The notes below the pieces were generated by a model, which was not told the DNA's origin, did not search any database, and saw only the letters and a list, made by a program, of their open reading frames with translations. The translations under genes were made by a program, and so were the position numbers. A stretch of DNA of 64,000 nt from Scylla paramamosain (taxonomy: Eukaryota > Arthropoda > Malacostraca > Decapoda > Portunidae): contig NC_087163.1 in assembly GCF_035594125.1 (NCBI RefSeq), forward strand, positions 11,938,001 through 12,002,000, written 5' to 3'. Numbering within the stretch: the stretch's first letter is position 1; each line of letters opens with the position of its first letter. Of this stretch, positions 12,295-25,867 are shown piece after piece.

Positions 12295-12389
12295 AACCTT
12301 AATAAATGCGTGTATTTTGAGTGCTTTTCACATTCTAAGTTACCAAAACCCCAAATTGCATGGGAAAATAGATTTGTGGGAAAAAAAAT
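12295..12389 (+). repeat. Reference HOR monomer D3
   Basis: About 95 bp. Diagnostic text is cacattcttagttaccaaaa (here cacattctaag), then ccccaaattgcatgcgaaa and tttatgtgggaaaaaaatg. It matches pentamer monomer D (cacattgttaggtaccaaaa) and closes the eleven-monomer unit; E1 follows directly. Confidence 0.86.
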
Positions 12390-14958
12390 GACTTTACCAG
12401 AAAAGTGTCTTTTAAGTGTTTTTGAGTGTGATAGGCAATAAAGCACTAATAAGGAGGGCAATCACATTACATTGAAGGAAAACGAATTTTTACCAAGAAC
12501 TTCCCTTTAAGTGTTTTTAAGCTCCTTATATACCAAAACACTAAAACGCCTGCAAATCACTATTTATGGTGAAACAGAATAATATTACCAAAAACATATA
12601 TTTTGAGTGTTTTTGATCATGTTACCAATGAAAACGTTTAAATACATGCAAACAACACTATTTTTGGCAAACGAAAGGAGATTACGAGAAACGTGTATTA
12701 TGAGTGTTTTTAAGCTCATTAATTACGAAAAAGCTAAAAGCCACAAATAACACTCTTTATTGTGAAACAATAAGTAAATAACAAAAATACGATATTTTTT
12801 TTTTTCTTATTCATCTTCACAGGTACCGAGATGCCAAAATTCCGGCAAAATTCAGGAAATTATGTGAAATAAGAACATTATCAAAAAAGTTAAATTTAGC
12901 TTTTTTTTGGACTATTATGTACCAAACCCCTAAAGTGCATGCAAAGCCACCTATATGGGGAAATTAAACGTTTTTGCCAGAAAACGGTCTTATGAGTGTT
13001 TTTCAGCATCTTAGGAACCAACACGATAAATAACATGGAAGTCAATCTATATGGAAATCCAAAACATTATTACTAAAAACGTGTCTTTTCGGTGTTTTAC
13101 GTTGAAAAACGCTAAAATGAATGCAAACTAACCAATATGAAGGAATAAAATAACATTTCCAAAAAGGTATATTTTGAGTGTTTTTTAAATTGTTACCTAC
13201 AAAAAACGCGAAAATAGATGGAAAGCTCTCTATATTGGGAAACAAAAGGACATTACGAGAAACGTGTATAATGTGTGTTTTATAGTTTCACAAGAACCAC
13301 AAGGCAAAAAACGCAAAAACTCGTGTATATAGAGAAGTTTCTTACATTCCAAAATGCTGAAACTCTGGAACAGCACTTTTAATTGAGAAACAGAACAATC
13401 TTACTAAATGCATGTATTTTGAGTGCTTTTCACATCCTTAGTTACCAAAACCCCAAATTCCATGCGAAACTAGCTTTATGTGGGAAAAAAATGACATTAC
13501 CAGAAAAATGTCTTTTAAGTGTTTTTGAGAGTGTTAAGCAATAAAGCACTAAAAAGCAGGGCAATCACATTACGAGTACATTGAAATAAAATCAATTTTT
13601 AACAAGAACTTCCCTTCAAGTGTATTTGAGCTCCTTATATACAAAAACACTAAAATGCATGCAAAATACACTTAATGATGAAACAGAATAACATTACCAC
13701 AAACATGTATTTTGAGTGTTTTTGATCATGTTACCAATAAAAACGCTTAAATACATGCAAAGATCCCTATTTTTGGGAAACGAAAGGACATTACGAGAAA
13801 CGTGTATTATGAGTGTTTTTAAGTTCATTAAGTACGAAAAAGCTAAAAGCCACAAATTACACTCTTTATTGAGAAAAAAATAAAAAAATAAAAAAATATA
13901 TTTTTTTTTTCATTCTTATTCATCTTCACAGGTAAGGAGGTACCAAAATTCGGGCAAAGTTCAGGAAATTATATAAAATAAGAACATTATCAAAAAAGTT
14001 ACATTTAGCTTTTTTTTTTTGGACTGTTATGTACCAAACCACTAAATTGCATGCAAAGTCACCTATATGGGGAAATTAAACGTCTTTGCCAGGAAACTGT
14101 TTTATGAGGGTTTTTCATCATATTAGCAACCAACACGATAAAACCCAAGGAAGTCAATCTATATAGGAATCCAAAACAAAATTACTGAAAACGTGTCTTT
14201 TTGGTGTATTACGTAGAAAACGCTAAAACGGATGCAAACCAACCAAAATGAAAAAATAGAATAACATTACCAAAAAGGTATTTTTTGAGTGTTTTTGAAA
14301 TTGTTACCTACAAAAAACGCGAAAATGGATGGAAAGCACTCTATATTGGGACACAAAAGGCAACAAAAAGGATGTTACTCACCAAAACGATAAATAATAT
14401 GAAAGTCACTCTATATGGAAATCCAAAACAAAATTACTGGAATCGTGTCTTTTAAAAGATTTACGTAGAGAAACGCTAAAACGGATGCAAACCAACCAAC
14501 ATAAAGAAATAGAATAACATTACCAAAAAATAAATGCAAAAAAAAAGCGAAAATAAATGCAAAGCACTCTATATATAAGGAAAAAAAAACATAACGAGAA
14601 ACGTGCATAATGAGTGTTTTATAGTTTCACCAGAATCACAAGGCAAAAAACGCAAAAACTAGACTATATGGAGAAGTTTCTAAGATACCAAAATACTGAA
14701 ACTCATAACACTCTTAATCAAGAAACAGAACAACCTTACTAAATGCGTGTATTTTGAGTGTTTTTTTACATTCTTAGTTACCAAAACCCCAAATTCCATG
14801 CGAAACTAGCTTTATGTAGGAAAAAAATGACATTACCAGAAAAGTGTCTTTGAGTGTTTTTGAGCGTGTTAGGCAATAAAGCACTAAAAAGCAGGGCAAT
14901 CACATTACACGGGAATGAAACCAACTTTTACGAAGAACTTGCCTTTTAATGTTTTTTT

Positions 14959-15415
14959 GACACACATTTAGTAAGGTTCCTCTATTTCTTAATTAAGAGT
15001 GTTATTCATGAGTTTCAGCATATACACGAGTTTTTGCGTTTTTTGCCTTGTGGTTTTTTTTAACTATAAAATATTTATTATACACTTTTCTCGCAATGTC
15101 CCTTTGTTTCCCAATATAGAATGCTTTGTATCCATTTTCCCGTTTTTTTTTTTTGTAGGTAACAAGCTCAAAAACACTCAAAATACATATTTTTGGTAAG
15201 TTTTTCTGCTTCTTGATATTGGTTGGTTTGAATCAGTTTTAGCGTTTTTCTACTTAAAACACTGGAAAAGACACGTTTTCACTAATTTTCTTTTGAATTC
15301 CCACATAGAGTGAGTTTCTTATTATTCATTGTTTTGGTGCCTAACATTCTGAAAAACACTCAAAAGACAGATTTCTGGTAAGGTCTTTAATTTCTTCATT
15401 ATGGACGCTTTGCAT
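14959..15415 (-). repeat. Inverted island 2
   Basis: About 0.46 kb of minus monomers with the same two junctions as island 1: gtttttttgacacacattta on the left and ctttgcatg joined to tcttttcagtg on the right. It carries a deletion joining gtttcagca to tatacacgag in C2. Island 4 has the same deletion in inverted form, so islands 2 and 4 share a recent ancestor. Confidence 0.88.
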
Positions 15416-18400
15416 GTCTTTTCAGTGTTTTTGGACGTGTTACGCAATAAACCACTAAAAGTCAGGGCAATCACATTACATGGGAATAAAACCAAATTTT
15501 ACCAAAAACTTGCCTTTAAGTGTTTTTGATCTCCTTACGTACCAAAACGCTAAAACGCATGCAAAATACATTTTATGGAGAAACAGAATTACATTACCAA
15601 ATATATTTATTTTGAGTGTTTTTGATCATGTTATCTATAAAAACGCTTAAATACATGCAAAGAACCTTATGTTTGGGAAGCGAAAGAACATTACGAGAAA
15701 CGTGTATTATGAGTGATTTTTAAGTTCTTTCAGTACCAAAAAGCTAAAACCCACAAATAACACTCATTAGAAAAAAATAAAATAAATAATGAATAAAAAA
15801 ATAAGAAAATAGGATTTTTTTAAATCTCTTTTATTCATCTTCATAGGTACCGAGATGCCAAAATTCTGCCAAAATTCAGGGAATTTATGTGGAAAAAAGA
15901 ACATTACGAAAAAAAGTTGAGTGTTTTTAACATAGTTACGAAAATGCCAAATTACATGCGAAACTACCTTCATGTGGGAAAAAAAATGATATTTCCAAAA
16001 AAGTGTCTTTTTTGTGTTTTTGAGCGAGATATGCACCAAAGCACTAAAAAGCAAAACAATCACATTATATGGGAATAAAACCAACTTTTACGAAGAACTT
16101 GCCTTTAAGTGTTTTTAAATCCTTACATACCAAATCGCTAAAACGCATGCAAAACACCCTTTATAGAGAAACAGAATAACATTACCAAAAACATATATTT
16201 TGAGTGTTTTTGATCATGTAACCTATAAAAACGCTTAAATACATGTAAAGAACCTTATGTTTGTATAACAAAAGCACATTACGAAAATCATGTATTATGA
16301 GTGTTTTTAAGTTAATTAAGTACCAAAAAGCTAAAACCCACAAAAAACACTCTTTATAGAGAGAAAAAAAAAATTTCGTTATTCATCTTCATAGGTACCG
16401 AGATGGCAAAATTCTGGCAAAATTAATGGAAATTTTGTAAAAAAAAAAAAAAAAACTATATAAAAAATAATTTTAGCTTTTTTTCCGGAGTTATGTACAA
16501 ACCCTGAAGTGTATGCAAATCCACCTATATGGGGAAATTACACGACTTTACCAGAAACCTGTCTTTTGAGTGTTTTTCAGCAATTTCAACAATATTACTG
16601 AAAACGTGTCTTTTCAGTGATTTACGTAGAAAAACGCTAAAACGGATGTAAATTAACCAATATGAAGAAATAGAATAACATTACCAAAAAGATATATTTT
16701 TATGTGTTTTTGAGCTTGTTACCTACAAAAAATGCAAAAATGGATGGAAAGCACTTCATATTAGCGAAGAAAAGGACATTAGGTGAAACGTGTATGAGTG
16801 TTTTATAGTTTGACAAGAACCACAAGGTAAAAAGCTCAAAAACTCGTGTACATAAAAAAGTTTCTTACATACCAAAAAGCTGAAACTCATGAATAACACT
16901 TTTAATTTTGAAACAGAAATACCTTACCAAATGTGTGTAGAAGAAAAGTTTCTTACATACCAAAATGCTGGAACTCATGAATAACACTTTTAATTAAGAA
17001 ATAGAACAACCTTACTAAATGCCTGTGTTTTGAGTTTTTTTTCACATTCTTAGTTACCAAAACCCCAAATTCTATGCAAAACTAGCTTTATGTGGAAAAA
17101 AAAAAATGATATTACCAGAAAAGTGTCTTTTGAGTGTTTTTGAGCGTGTTGGGCAATAAAGCACTAAAAAGCAGGGTAATCACATTACAGGGGAATAAAA
17201 ACAACTTTTACCAATAACTTGCCTTTAAGTGTTTTGAGCTCATTACATACCAAAATGCTAAAACGCATGCAAAACACCTTTTATGGAGAAACAGAATAAA
17301 ATTACCAAAAACATAAATTTTGAGTGTTTTCATCATGTTATCTATAATACATCTATAATACATACAAAGAACCTTAAGTTTGCGAAACGAAAGGACATTA
17401 CGAGAAATGTGTATTATAAGTGTTTTTAAGTTGCTTAAGTACCAAAAAGGTAAAACCCAAAAATACCACTTTATTTAGAAACAAAGTAAAAAATTTAAAG
17501 AAATAGGATTATTTTTCTTCATAGGTACCGAGATGCCAAAACTCTGGGAAAATTCAGGGCTATTATATCATAAAAGAAAATTATTAAAAAAGTTAATTTT
17601 AGCTTTTTTTTCGGACTGTTATATACCAAACCATAAAGTGCATCCAAAGACTCCTATATGAGGAAATTCAACGACCTTAACAGAAATCTGTTTTTTGCGT
17701 GTTTTTCAGCATGTTAGGCACCAAAACGATCAATAATAAGGAACTCACTCTATATGAGAATCCAAAACAAAATTGCTCAAAACGTGTCTTTTCAGTGTTT
17801 TACGTAGAAAAACGCTAAAACGGATTGAAACCAACCAATATCAAGAAATAGAAAAACATTACCAAAAAGGTATATTTTGAATGTTTTTGAGCTTATTACC
17901 TACAAAAAACGGAAAAATTGAATGAAAGCACTCTATATTAGAAAACAAAAGGACTTTGCAAGAAAAGTATATAATGAGTTTTTATAGTTCAAACGAACCA
18001 AAAGGCAAAAAACACAAAAACTCGTGGATATGGAGTAGGTTCCTAGATACCAAAATGCTGAAACTCATAAATAACAGAACAACCTTACTAAATGCGTGTA
18101 TTTTGAATGCTTTTCACATTCTTAGTTACCAAAAATCCCAAATTGCATGCAAAACCACCTTTATGTGAGAAAAAAATGACATTACCAGAAAAGTGTCTTT
18201 TAATTGTTTTTGAGCGTGAGAGGCAATAAAGCACTAAAAAGCAGGGCAATCATATTACATTGGAATAACACCAATTTATACCAAAAACTTGCCTTTAAGT
18301 GTTTTTGAGCTCCTTATATAACAAACCGCTAAAACGCATGCAAAACAAACTTTATGGAGAAACAGAATAACATTACCAAAAACATCTATTTTGAGTGTTT

Positions 18401-21400
18401 TTGATCTTGTTATTTATAAAAACGCTTAAATACATGCAAAGAACATTATGTTTGGGAAACAAAAGGACATTACGAGAAACGTGTATTATGAGTGTTTTTT
18501 TTTAAGTTCCTTAAGTACCAAAAAGCTAAAACCCACAAATAACACTCTTTACTCGTATTTAGAAAAGAAAAAAGAAAAAAGAAAAAAAATAGGATTTTTT
18601 TTTTCTTATTCATCTTCATAGGTACCGAGATGACAAAGTTCTGGGAAAAATCAGGGCAATCATATGATTAAACAATATTATCAAAAAGTTAATTTCAGCT
18701 TTTTTTTTTTGGACTGTTATGTACCAAACCCTAAAGAGCATGCAAAGCCTCCTATATAAGGAAATTAAACGACCTTACAAGAAATCTGTGTTTTGAGTGT
18801 TTTTAGCATGTTAGGCACCAAAACGATAAATAATAAGGAACTCACTCTATATGGGAATCCAAAACAAAGTTACTGAAAACGTGTCTTCTCAGTGTTTTAC
18901 GTATAAAAACGCTAAAACGGATGCAAAGCAACCAATATCAAGAAGTAGAAAAACGTTACTAAAAAGGTATATTTTGAGTGTTTTTGAGCTTGTTACCTAC
19001 AAAAAACGCGAAATTTGATGCAAAGCGCTCTATATTGGGAATGAAAAGGACATTGCAAGAAAAGTGTATAATGAGTGTTTTATAGTTCAAAAGAACCACA
19101 AGGGAAAAAACGCAAAATCTCGTGTATATGGAGAGGTTTCCTAGATACAAAAATGCTAAAACTCATGTATAACACTCCTAATTGAGAAACAGAACAACCT
19201 TAATAAATGCGTGTATTTTGAGTGTTTTTCACATTCTAAATTACCAAAACCCCAAATTGCATGGGAAAATAGATTTGTGGGAAAAAAAATGACTTTACCA
19301 GAAAAGTGTCTTTTAAGTGTTTTTGAGTGTGATAGGCAATAAAGCACTAATAAGGAGGGCAATCACATTACATTGAAGGAAAACGAATTTTTACAAAGAA
19401 CTTGCCTTTAAGTGTTTTTGAGGTCCTTATATAACAGGACACTAAAACGCATGGAAAACAAACTTTATAGTGAAACAGAATAAAATTACCAAAAATATGT
19501 ATTTTAAGTGTTTTTGATCATGTTACCCATAAAAACGCTTAAAATACATGCAAAGAACCCTAATTTTGGGAAACGAAAGGACATTACGAGAAACGTGTAT
19601 TTTGAGTGTTTTTAAGTTCCTTTAGTACCAAAAAACCTAAAACCCAGAAATAACACTCTTTATAGAGAAAAAAAAAATAAAATAAAGTATATATTTTTTT
19701 ATTTTTGTTATTCATCTTCCTAAGTACTAAGATGTCAAAATTCTGGCAAAATTCTTTGGGAATCGAAAAAAAATTGCTGAAAACGTGTCTTTTCGGTGTT
19801 TTACGTAGAAAAACGCTAAAACAGATGAAAACCAATAAATATGAAGAAATACAATAATATGAACAAAGAGGTATATTTTGAGTGTTTTTGAGCTTGTTAC
19901 CTACAAAAAACGCGAAAATGGATGTAAAGCAGTCCTTATTGGGAAAGAAAAGAACATTACGAGAAACATGTATAATTATTCTTATGTTATTATGTCTTAT
20001 TATTTTCGGGCAAAAGAACTTTTCGTTCACAAGAACCACAAGGCAAAAAACGCAAAAACTCGTGTATATAAAGAAGTTTCTTAGATACCAAAATGCTTAA
20101 ACTCATGAATAACAATCTTAATTAAGAATCAGAACAACATTACCAGATGAATTTTTTTTTAGTTTTTTTTTTTCACATTCTTCGCAAAACCCTAAAAAGC
20201 ATGCGAAACTAGTTTTATATGGGAAAAAATGACATTACCAGAAGTATCTTTTCAGTGTTTTTGAGCGTGTTAGGCAATAAAGCACTGAAAAGCAGGGCAA
20301 TCATATTACACTGGAATAAAACTAACTTTTACCAACAACTTGCCTTAAAGTGTTTTTCAGCTCCTTATATACCAAATCGCTAAAACGCATGTAAAACACT
20401 ACTTTATGGAGAAACAGAATAACATTTTCAAAAACAAGTGTTTTGAGTGTTTTTTATCATGTTACTTATAAAAACGCTTAAATACATGCAAAGATCCCCA
20501 TATTTGGGAAACGAAAGGACATTACGAGGAATGTGTATTATGAATGTTTTTAAGTTCCTTAAGTACCAAAACTTTAAAACCTACAAATAACACTCTTTAT
20601 AAAGAAAAAATAATAAATATAAAAATAGCATTTTTATGTTTTGTTATTGATGTTCATAGGTACCAAGATGCCAAAATTCTGCCAAAATTCAGGAAAATTA
20701 TATGGAAAAAACATTATCGAAAAAGTTATTTTTACCTTTTTTGTCGGAGTTATGTTCCAAACCATAAAGTATATACAAAGCCACTTATCTGATAAAATTT
20801 AACGACTTTACAAGAAACCTGTCTTTTGAGTGCTTTTCTGCATGTTAGGCACCAAAATGATAAATAATATGAAAGTCACACTATATGGAAATCCAAAAAC
20901 AAAATTACTGAAAACGTGTCATTTAAAAGATTTACGTAGAAAAACGCTAAAACGGATGCAAGCCAAGCAATATGAAGAAATAAAATAACATTACCAAAAA
21001 AGTATATTTTGTGTGTTTTTTAGCTTGTTACATAAAAAAAACGCGAAAATGTATGCAAAACACTCTATATAAGAAAAAAGAGGACATAACGAGAAACGTG
21101 TATAATGAGTGTTTTATAGTTTCATCAGAATCACAAGGCAAAAAACGCAAACACTCGACTGTATGGAGAAGTTTCTAAGATATCAAAATACTGAAACTCA
21201 TGAATAACACTCTTAATCAAGAAACAGAACAACCTTACTAAATGTGTGTATTTTGAGTGTTTTTTTACATTTTTTGTTACCAAAACCCCAAATTCCATGC
21301 GAAACTACCTTTATGTGGGAAAAAAATGACATTACCAGAAAAATATCTTTGAGTGTTCTTGAGCGTGTTAGGCAATAAAGCACTAAAAAGCAGGGCAATC

Positions 21401-21458
21401 ACATTACATGGGAATAAAACCAACTTTTACAAAGAACTTGTCTTTTAGTGTTTTTGAC
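15416..21458 (+). repeat. Plus-oriented HOR array, about 5.5 units
   Basis: X landmarks lie at about 15845, 16394, 17524, 18621, 19730 (mutated) and 20659. The 15845-16394 spacing is only about 0.55 kb because of a jump from D2 to D3 near 15908, a clean loss of half a unit. A repeated C2/D3 boundary lies at about 16865-16990. The unit near 18660-19450 closely repeats that near 11760-12550. The region from about 19580 onward repeats that from about 55150. Confidence 0.92.
16865..16990 (+). repeat. Local partial duplication at C2/D3
   Basis: The text cttacataccaaaa through gaataacacttttaatt appears twice in a row, about 105 bp apart, separated by the start of D3 (accttaccaaatgtgtgta). The same duplication occurs at about 62735-62860, so the two regions share an ancestor that already had it. 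Confidence 0.85.
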
Positions 21459-21935
21459 ACGCATTTACTAAGGCTGCTCTGTTTCTCAATTAAGAGTGTT
21501 ATTCATGAGTTTCTGCATTTTGGTATATAGGAAACTTCTCCATATACACAAGTTTTTGCGTTTTTTTGCCTGGTGTTTTTTTTTTTAACTATAAAACATT
21601 CATTATACACTTTTCTCGCAATATCCCTTTCTTTCGCAATATAGAGTGCTTTTTATCAATTTTCGCTTTTTTTTTGTAGGAAACAAGCACACAAACACTT
21701 AAAAATATAAATTTTTGGTAATGTTTTTCTGCTTCTTGATATTGGTTGGTTTGTATCATTTTTAGCGTTTTTCTACGTAAAACACTGAGAAGACACGTTT
21801 TCAGTAATTTTCTTTCGGATTCCCACATAGAGTGAGTTCCTTATTATTTACCGTTTTGGTGCCTAATATGCTGAAAAACACTCAGAAGACATATTTCTTG
21901 TAAGGTGTTTAATTTCCTCATATGGGAGGCTTTGC
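21459..21935 (-). repeat. Inverted island 3
   Basis: About 0.48 kb of minus monomers, flanked by the shared junctions (gtttttgacacgcattta at left, ctttgcatgtcttttcagtg at right). C2 is complete, as in islands 5 and 6. The upstream flank has the subfamily marker gataaaatttaacga near 20790, also seen at about 56350. Confidence 0.88.
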
Positions 21936-24900
21936 ATGTCTTTTCAGTGTTTGTGAGCGTGTTACGCAATAAAGCCCTAAAAGCCAGGGCAATAACCTTA
22001 CATATGAATAAAACCAAATTTTACAAAGAACTTACCTTTAAGTGTTTTTGAGCTCGTTACATACCAAAACGCTAAAACGTATGCAAAATACATTTTATGG
22101 AGAAACAGAATAACATTACCAAATACATGTATTTTGAGTGTTTTTTTATCATGTTATGTATAAAAACGCTTAAATACATACAAAGAATTTATGTTTGGGA
22201 AACGAAAGAACATTACGAGAAACGTGTATTATGAGTGATTTTTAAGTTCCTTTAGTACCAAAAAGCTAAAAAACACAAATAACACTCTTTAGAAAAATAA
22301 ATCAATAAAAAAAAATGGGATTTTTTTTTTTTTTTGGTTATTCATCTTCATAGGTACCGAGATGCTAAAACTCTGCCAAAATTCACGGAAGTTATGTGGA
22401 AAAAAGAATATTATTATAGAAGTTAATTATAGCTTTTTTTTTCCGGATTGTTATGTACCAAACCCTAAAGTGCATGCAATGCCACCTATATAAGGAAGTT
22501 AAAGGACTTTACCAGAAACCTGTCTTTTCAGTGTTTTTCAGCATGTTAGGCACCAAAACGATAAATAATATGGAAGTCAGTCAATATGTGAATGGAAAAC
22601 AAAATTACTGAAAACTTGTCTTTTCAGTGTTTTACGTAGAAAAACGCTAAAGCGGATACAAACCATCATATATGAAAAAATAGAATAACATTACCAAAAA
22701 GATATATTTTGAATGTTTTTGAGCTTGTTACCTACAAAAAATGCAAAAATGTATGTAAAGCACTCTGTATTAGGAAACAAAAGGAGATAAGGAGAAACGT
22801 CTATAATGAGTGTTTTATAGTTTTAAAAGAATCACAAGGCAATAAACGCAAAAACTCGTGTATATAGAGAAATTTCTTAAATACCAAAATCAATAAATGT
22901 ATGAATAACACTTTTATCAGATAAACAGAACTACCTTACCAAATTGTGTATTTTGAGTGTTTTTCACATTCTTAGTTACGAAAATGCCAAATTACATGCA
23001 AAACTACCATCATTTTGGAAAAAAATGACATTACCAGAAAAGTGTCTTTTTTCAGCGTGATATGCAACAAAGCACTAAAAAGCAGAACGATCACATTATA
23101 TGGGAATAAAACCAACTTTTACGAAGAATTTGCCTTTAAGTGTTTATTAACCCCTATATACCAAACCGCTAAAACGCATGCAAAACAAACTTTATGGAAA
23201 AACAGAATAACATTAACAAAAACATGTATTTTGATTGTTTTTGATCATGTTATCTATAAAAACGCTAAAGTACATGCAAAGAACATAATGTTTGGGAACC
23301 AAAAGGACATTATGAGAAACGTGTATTATGAGTGTTTTTTTTAAGTTCCTTAAGTACCAAAAAGCTAAAACCCACAAATAACACTCATTATTTAGAAAAT
23401 TAAAAAAATTAAAAAAATAAAATAAAGATTTTTTTTTTTTTTGTAATTCATATTCATAGGTACCGACATCCCAAAATTCTGGAAAAATTCAGGGCAATTA
23501 TGTGATAAAAGAATATTATCAAAAAAGTTAATTTCAGCTTTTTTTTTTTGAACTGTTATCTACCAAACCCTAAAGTGCATGCAAAGCCTCCTATATGAGG
23601 AAATTAAACGACCTTAAAAGAAATCTGTCTTTTGAGTGTTTTTCAGAATTTTAGGCACCAAAACGATAAATAAATAAGTAACTCACTTTATATGGGAATC
23701 CAAAACAAAACTACTGAAAACGTGTCTTCTCAGTGATTTACGTAGAAAAAACGCTAAAACGGATGCAAACCAACCAATATAAAAAAAATAGAAAAACATT
23801 ACCAAAAATGTATATTTTGAGTGTTTTTGAGCTTGTTACCTACAAAAAAACGCGAAAAATGATGCAAAGCACTCTATATTAGGAAATAAAAGGACGTTGC
23901 AAAAAAAGTGTATACCGAGTGTTTTATAGTTCAAAAGAACCAAAAGGCAGAAAACGCAAAATCTTGTGGATATGGAGAAGTTTCCTAGATACCAAAATGC
24001 TTAAACTCATGAATAACATTCCTAATTGAGAAACAGAACAACCTTACTAAATGCGTGTATTTTGAGAGCTTTTTACATTTTTAGTTAACAAAACCCCAAA
24101 TTGCATGCGAAACCAGCTTTATGTGAGAAAAAAATGACATTACCAGAAAAAATGTCTTATGAGTGTTTTTGAGCATGATAGCCAATAAAGCACTAAAAAG
24201 CAGGGCAATCACATTACATTTGAATAAAACCTATTTTCATCAAGAACTTGCCTTTAAGTGTTTTTGAGCTCCTTATATACTAAACCGCTAAAACGCATAC
24301 AAAACAAACTTTATGGAGAAACAATGAAATTACCAAAAACATGTATTTTGAGTGTTTTTGATCATGTTATCTATAAAAACGCTTAAATACATGAACAGAA
24401 CCTTATGTTTGGGAAACAAAAGGACATTAAGAGAAACGTATATTATGAGCGTTTTTAAGTTTGTTAAGTACCAAAAACCTAAAGCCCACTCTTTATTTAG
24501 AAAAAAAATAAATAAATAAATATGAAAATAAAAAAAATATTTTTTTTTTTTTTGTTATTCGTCTTCATAGGTACCGAAATGCCAAAATTCTGGGAAAATT
24601 CAAGACAATTATATGGTAAGAGAATATTATAAAAAAATTTGATTTTAGCTTTTTTTTCGGACTGTTATGTACCAAACCCTAAAGTGCATGCAAAGCCTCC
24701 AATATGAGTAAATTAAACGGCCTTACAAGAAATCTGTGTTTTGAGTGTTTTTTTGCATATTAGGCACCAAAACGATAAATAATAAGGAACTCACTCTATA
24801 TGGGAATCCAAAACAAAATCATTGAAAACGTGTCTTCCCAGTGTTTTACGTAGAAAAACGCTAAAATGGGTGCAAACCAACCAATATCAAGAATTAGAAA

Positions 24901-25830
24901 AAACATTACCAAAAAGGTATATTTTGAATGTTTTTGAGCTTGTTACTTACAAAAAAAAAAAAAAAAACGCTAAAATTGATACAAAGCACTCTATATTAGG
25001 ATACAAAGGGACATTGCAAGAAAAGTGTATAATGAGTGTATTATAGTTCAAAAGAACAACAAGGCAAAAAACGCAAAAACTCGTGTATATGGAGAAGTTT
25101 CCTAGATACCAAAATGCTGAAACACATGAATAACACACTTAATTGAGAAACAGAACAACCTTACCAAATTCGTGTATTTTGAGTGTTTTTTATATTTTTA
25201 GTTACCAAAAACCCAAATTTCATGCGAAACCAGATTTAAGTAGGAAAACATGACATTTCCAGAAAAATATCTTTTGAGTGTTTTTGAGCGTGATAGGCAA
25301 TAAAGCACTAAAAAGCAGGGCAATCACTTTTCATTGGAATAAACCCAATTTTTACCAAGAACTTGCATTTAAATGTTTTTGAGCTCCTTATATACCAAAC
25401 CGCTAAAACGCATGCAAAACAAACTTTATGGAGAAACAGAATAACATTACCAAAAACATGTAATTTGGGTGTTTTTTATCATGTTATCTATAAAAATGCT
25501 TAAATACATGGAAAGAACATTATGTTTGGGAAACAAAAGGACATTACGAGAAACGTGTAATATTTGTTTTTTTTAAGTTCCTTAAGTACTAAAAAGCTGA
25601 AACCCACAAATAACACTCTTAATTTAGGAAAAAAAAATCCTATTTTTTTTTTCCATCTTCATAGGTACCGAGATGCCAAAATTCTGGGAAAATTCAGGAA
25701 AATTATAGAAACAACATAATATTATCAAAAAAGTTAATTTTAGCTTTTTTTCGGACTGTTATGTACCAAACCCTAAAGTGCATGCAAAGACACCTATATA
25801 AGGAAGCTAAAGGACTTTACCAGAAACCAG
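21936..25830 (+). repeat. Plus-oriented HOR array, about 3.5 units
   Basis: X landmarks lie at 22353, 23459, 24570 and 25664, spaced 1.09-1.11 kb. The part from about 23015 to 24503 is the left arm of an inverted repeat whose right arm begins at about 25868. The block ends inside E2, where accagaaacc meets an A/T-rich minus-oriented X segment near 25828. Confidence 0.92.
23015..24503 (+). repeat. Inverted repeat II, left arm
   Basis: About 1.49 kb matching the complement of about 25868-27365. Shared rare variants include cattaacaaaaacatg (23210, mirrored at about 27168), the missing g in the aaaattctg E2 variant, cgataaataaataag, and ctaaagcccactctttattt near 24478 mirrored at about 25880. 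Paired positions add up to about 50370 throughout. Confidence 0.85.
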
Positions 25831-25867
25831 AAATTCTATTTTTTAATTTTTATATTTATTTATTTTA

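Larger units (their letters stand above)
10194..14958 (+). repeat. Plus-oriented HOR array, about 4 units
   Basis: X landmarks lie at about 10610 (mutated to agtacc), 11719, 12822 and 13930 (mutated to ggtaag), giving a period near 1.1 kb. The unit at 11292-12389 is used as the reference and its monomers are listed separately. The last part, about 13975-14958, repeats the segment at 8736-9754 and leads into island 2. The E2/A2 region around 12010-12480 is almost identical to that at about 18900-19380. Confidence 0.92.

Noticed and set aside
19584..20039. Longest reading frame, about 150 codons on the complement
   Set aside because: It runs through several satellite monomers, has low-complexity Lys/Phe/Asn-rich content, and equivalent frames in other copies are broken. 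No domain or codon signal supports a gene.
23015..23344. Recurrent small reading frames with text such as VFELVTYKK or FSVLRRKTLK in many places
   Set aside because: They recur because the B2 and A2 monomer DNA recurs. Starts and ends differ from copy to copy, and stops and frameshifts are common, so protein-level conservation is not indicated.
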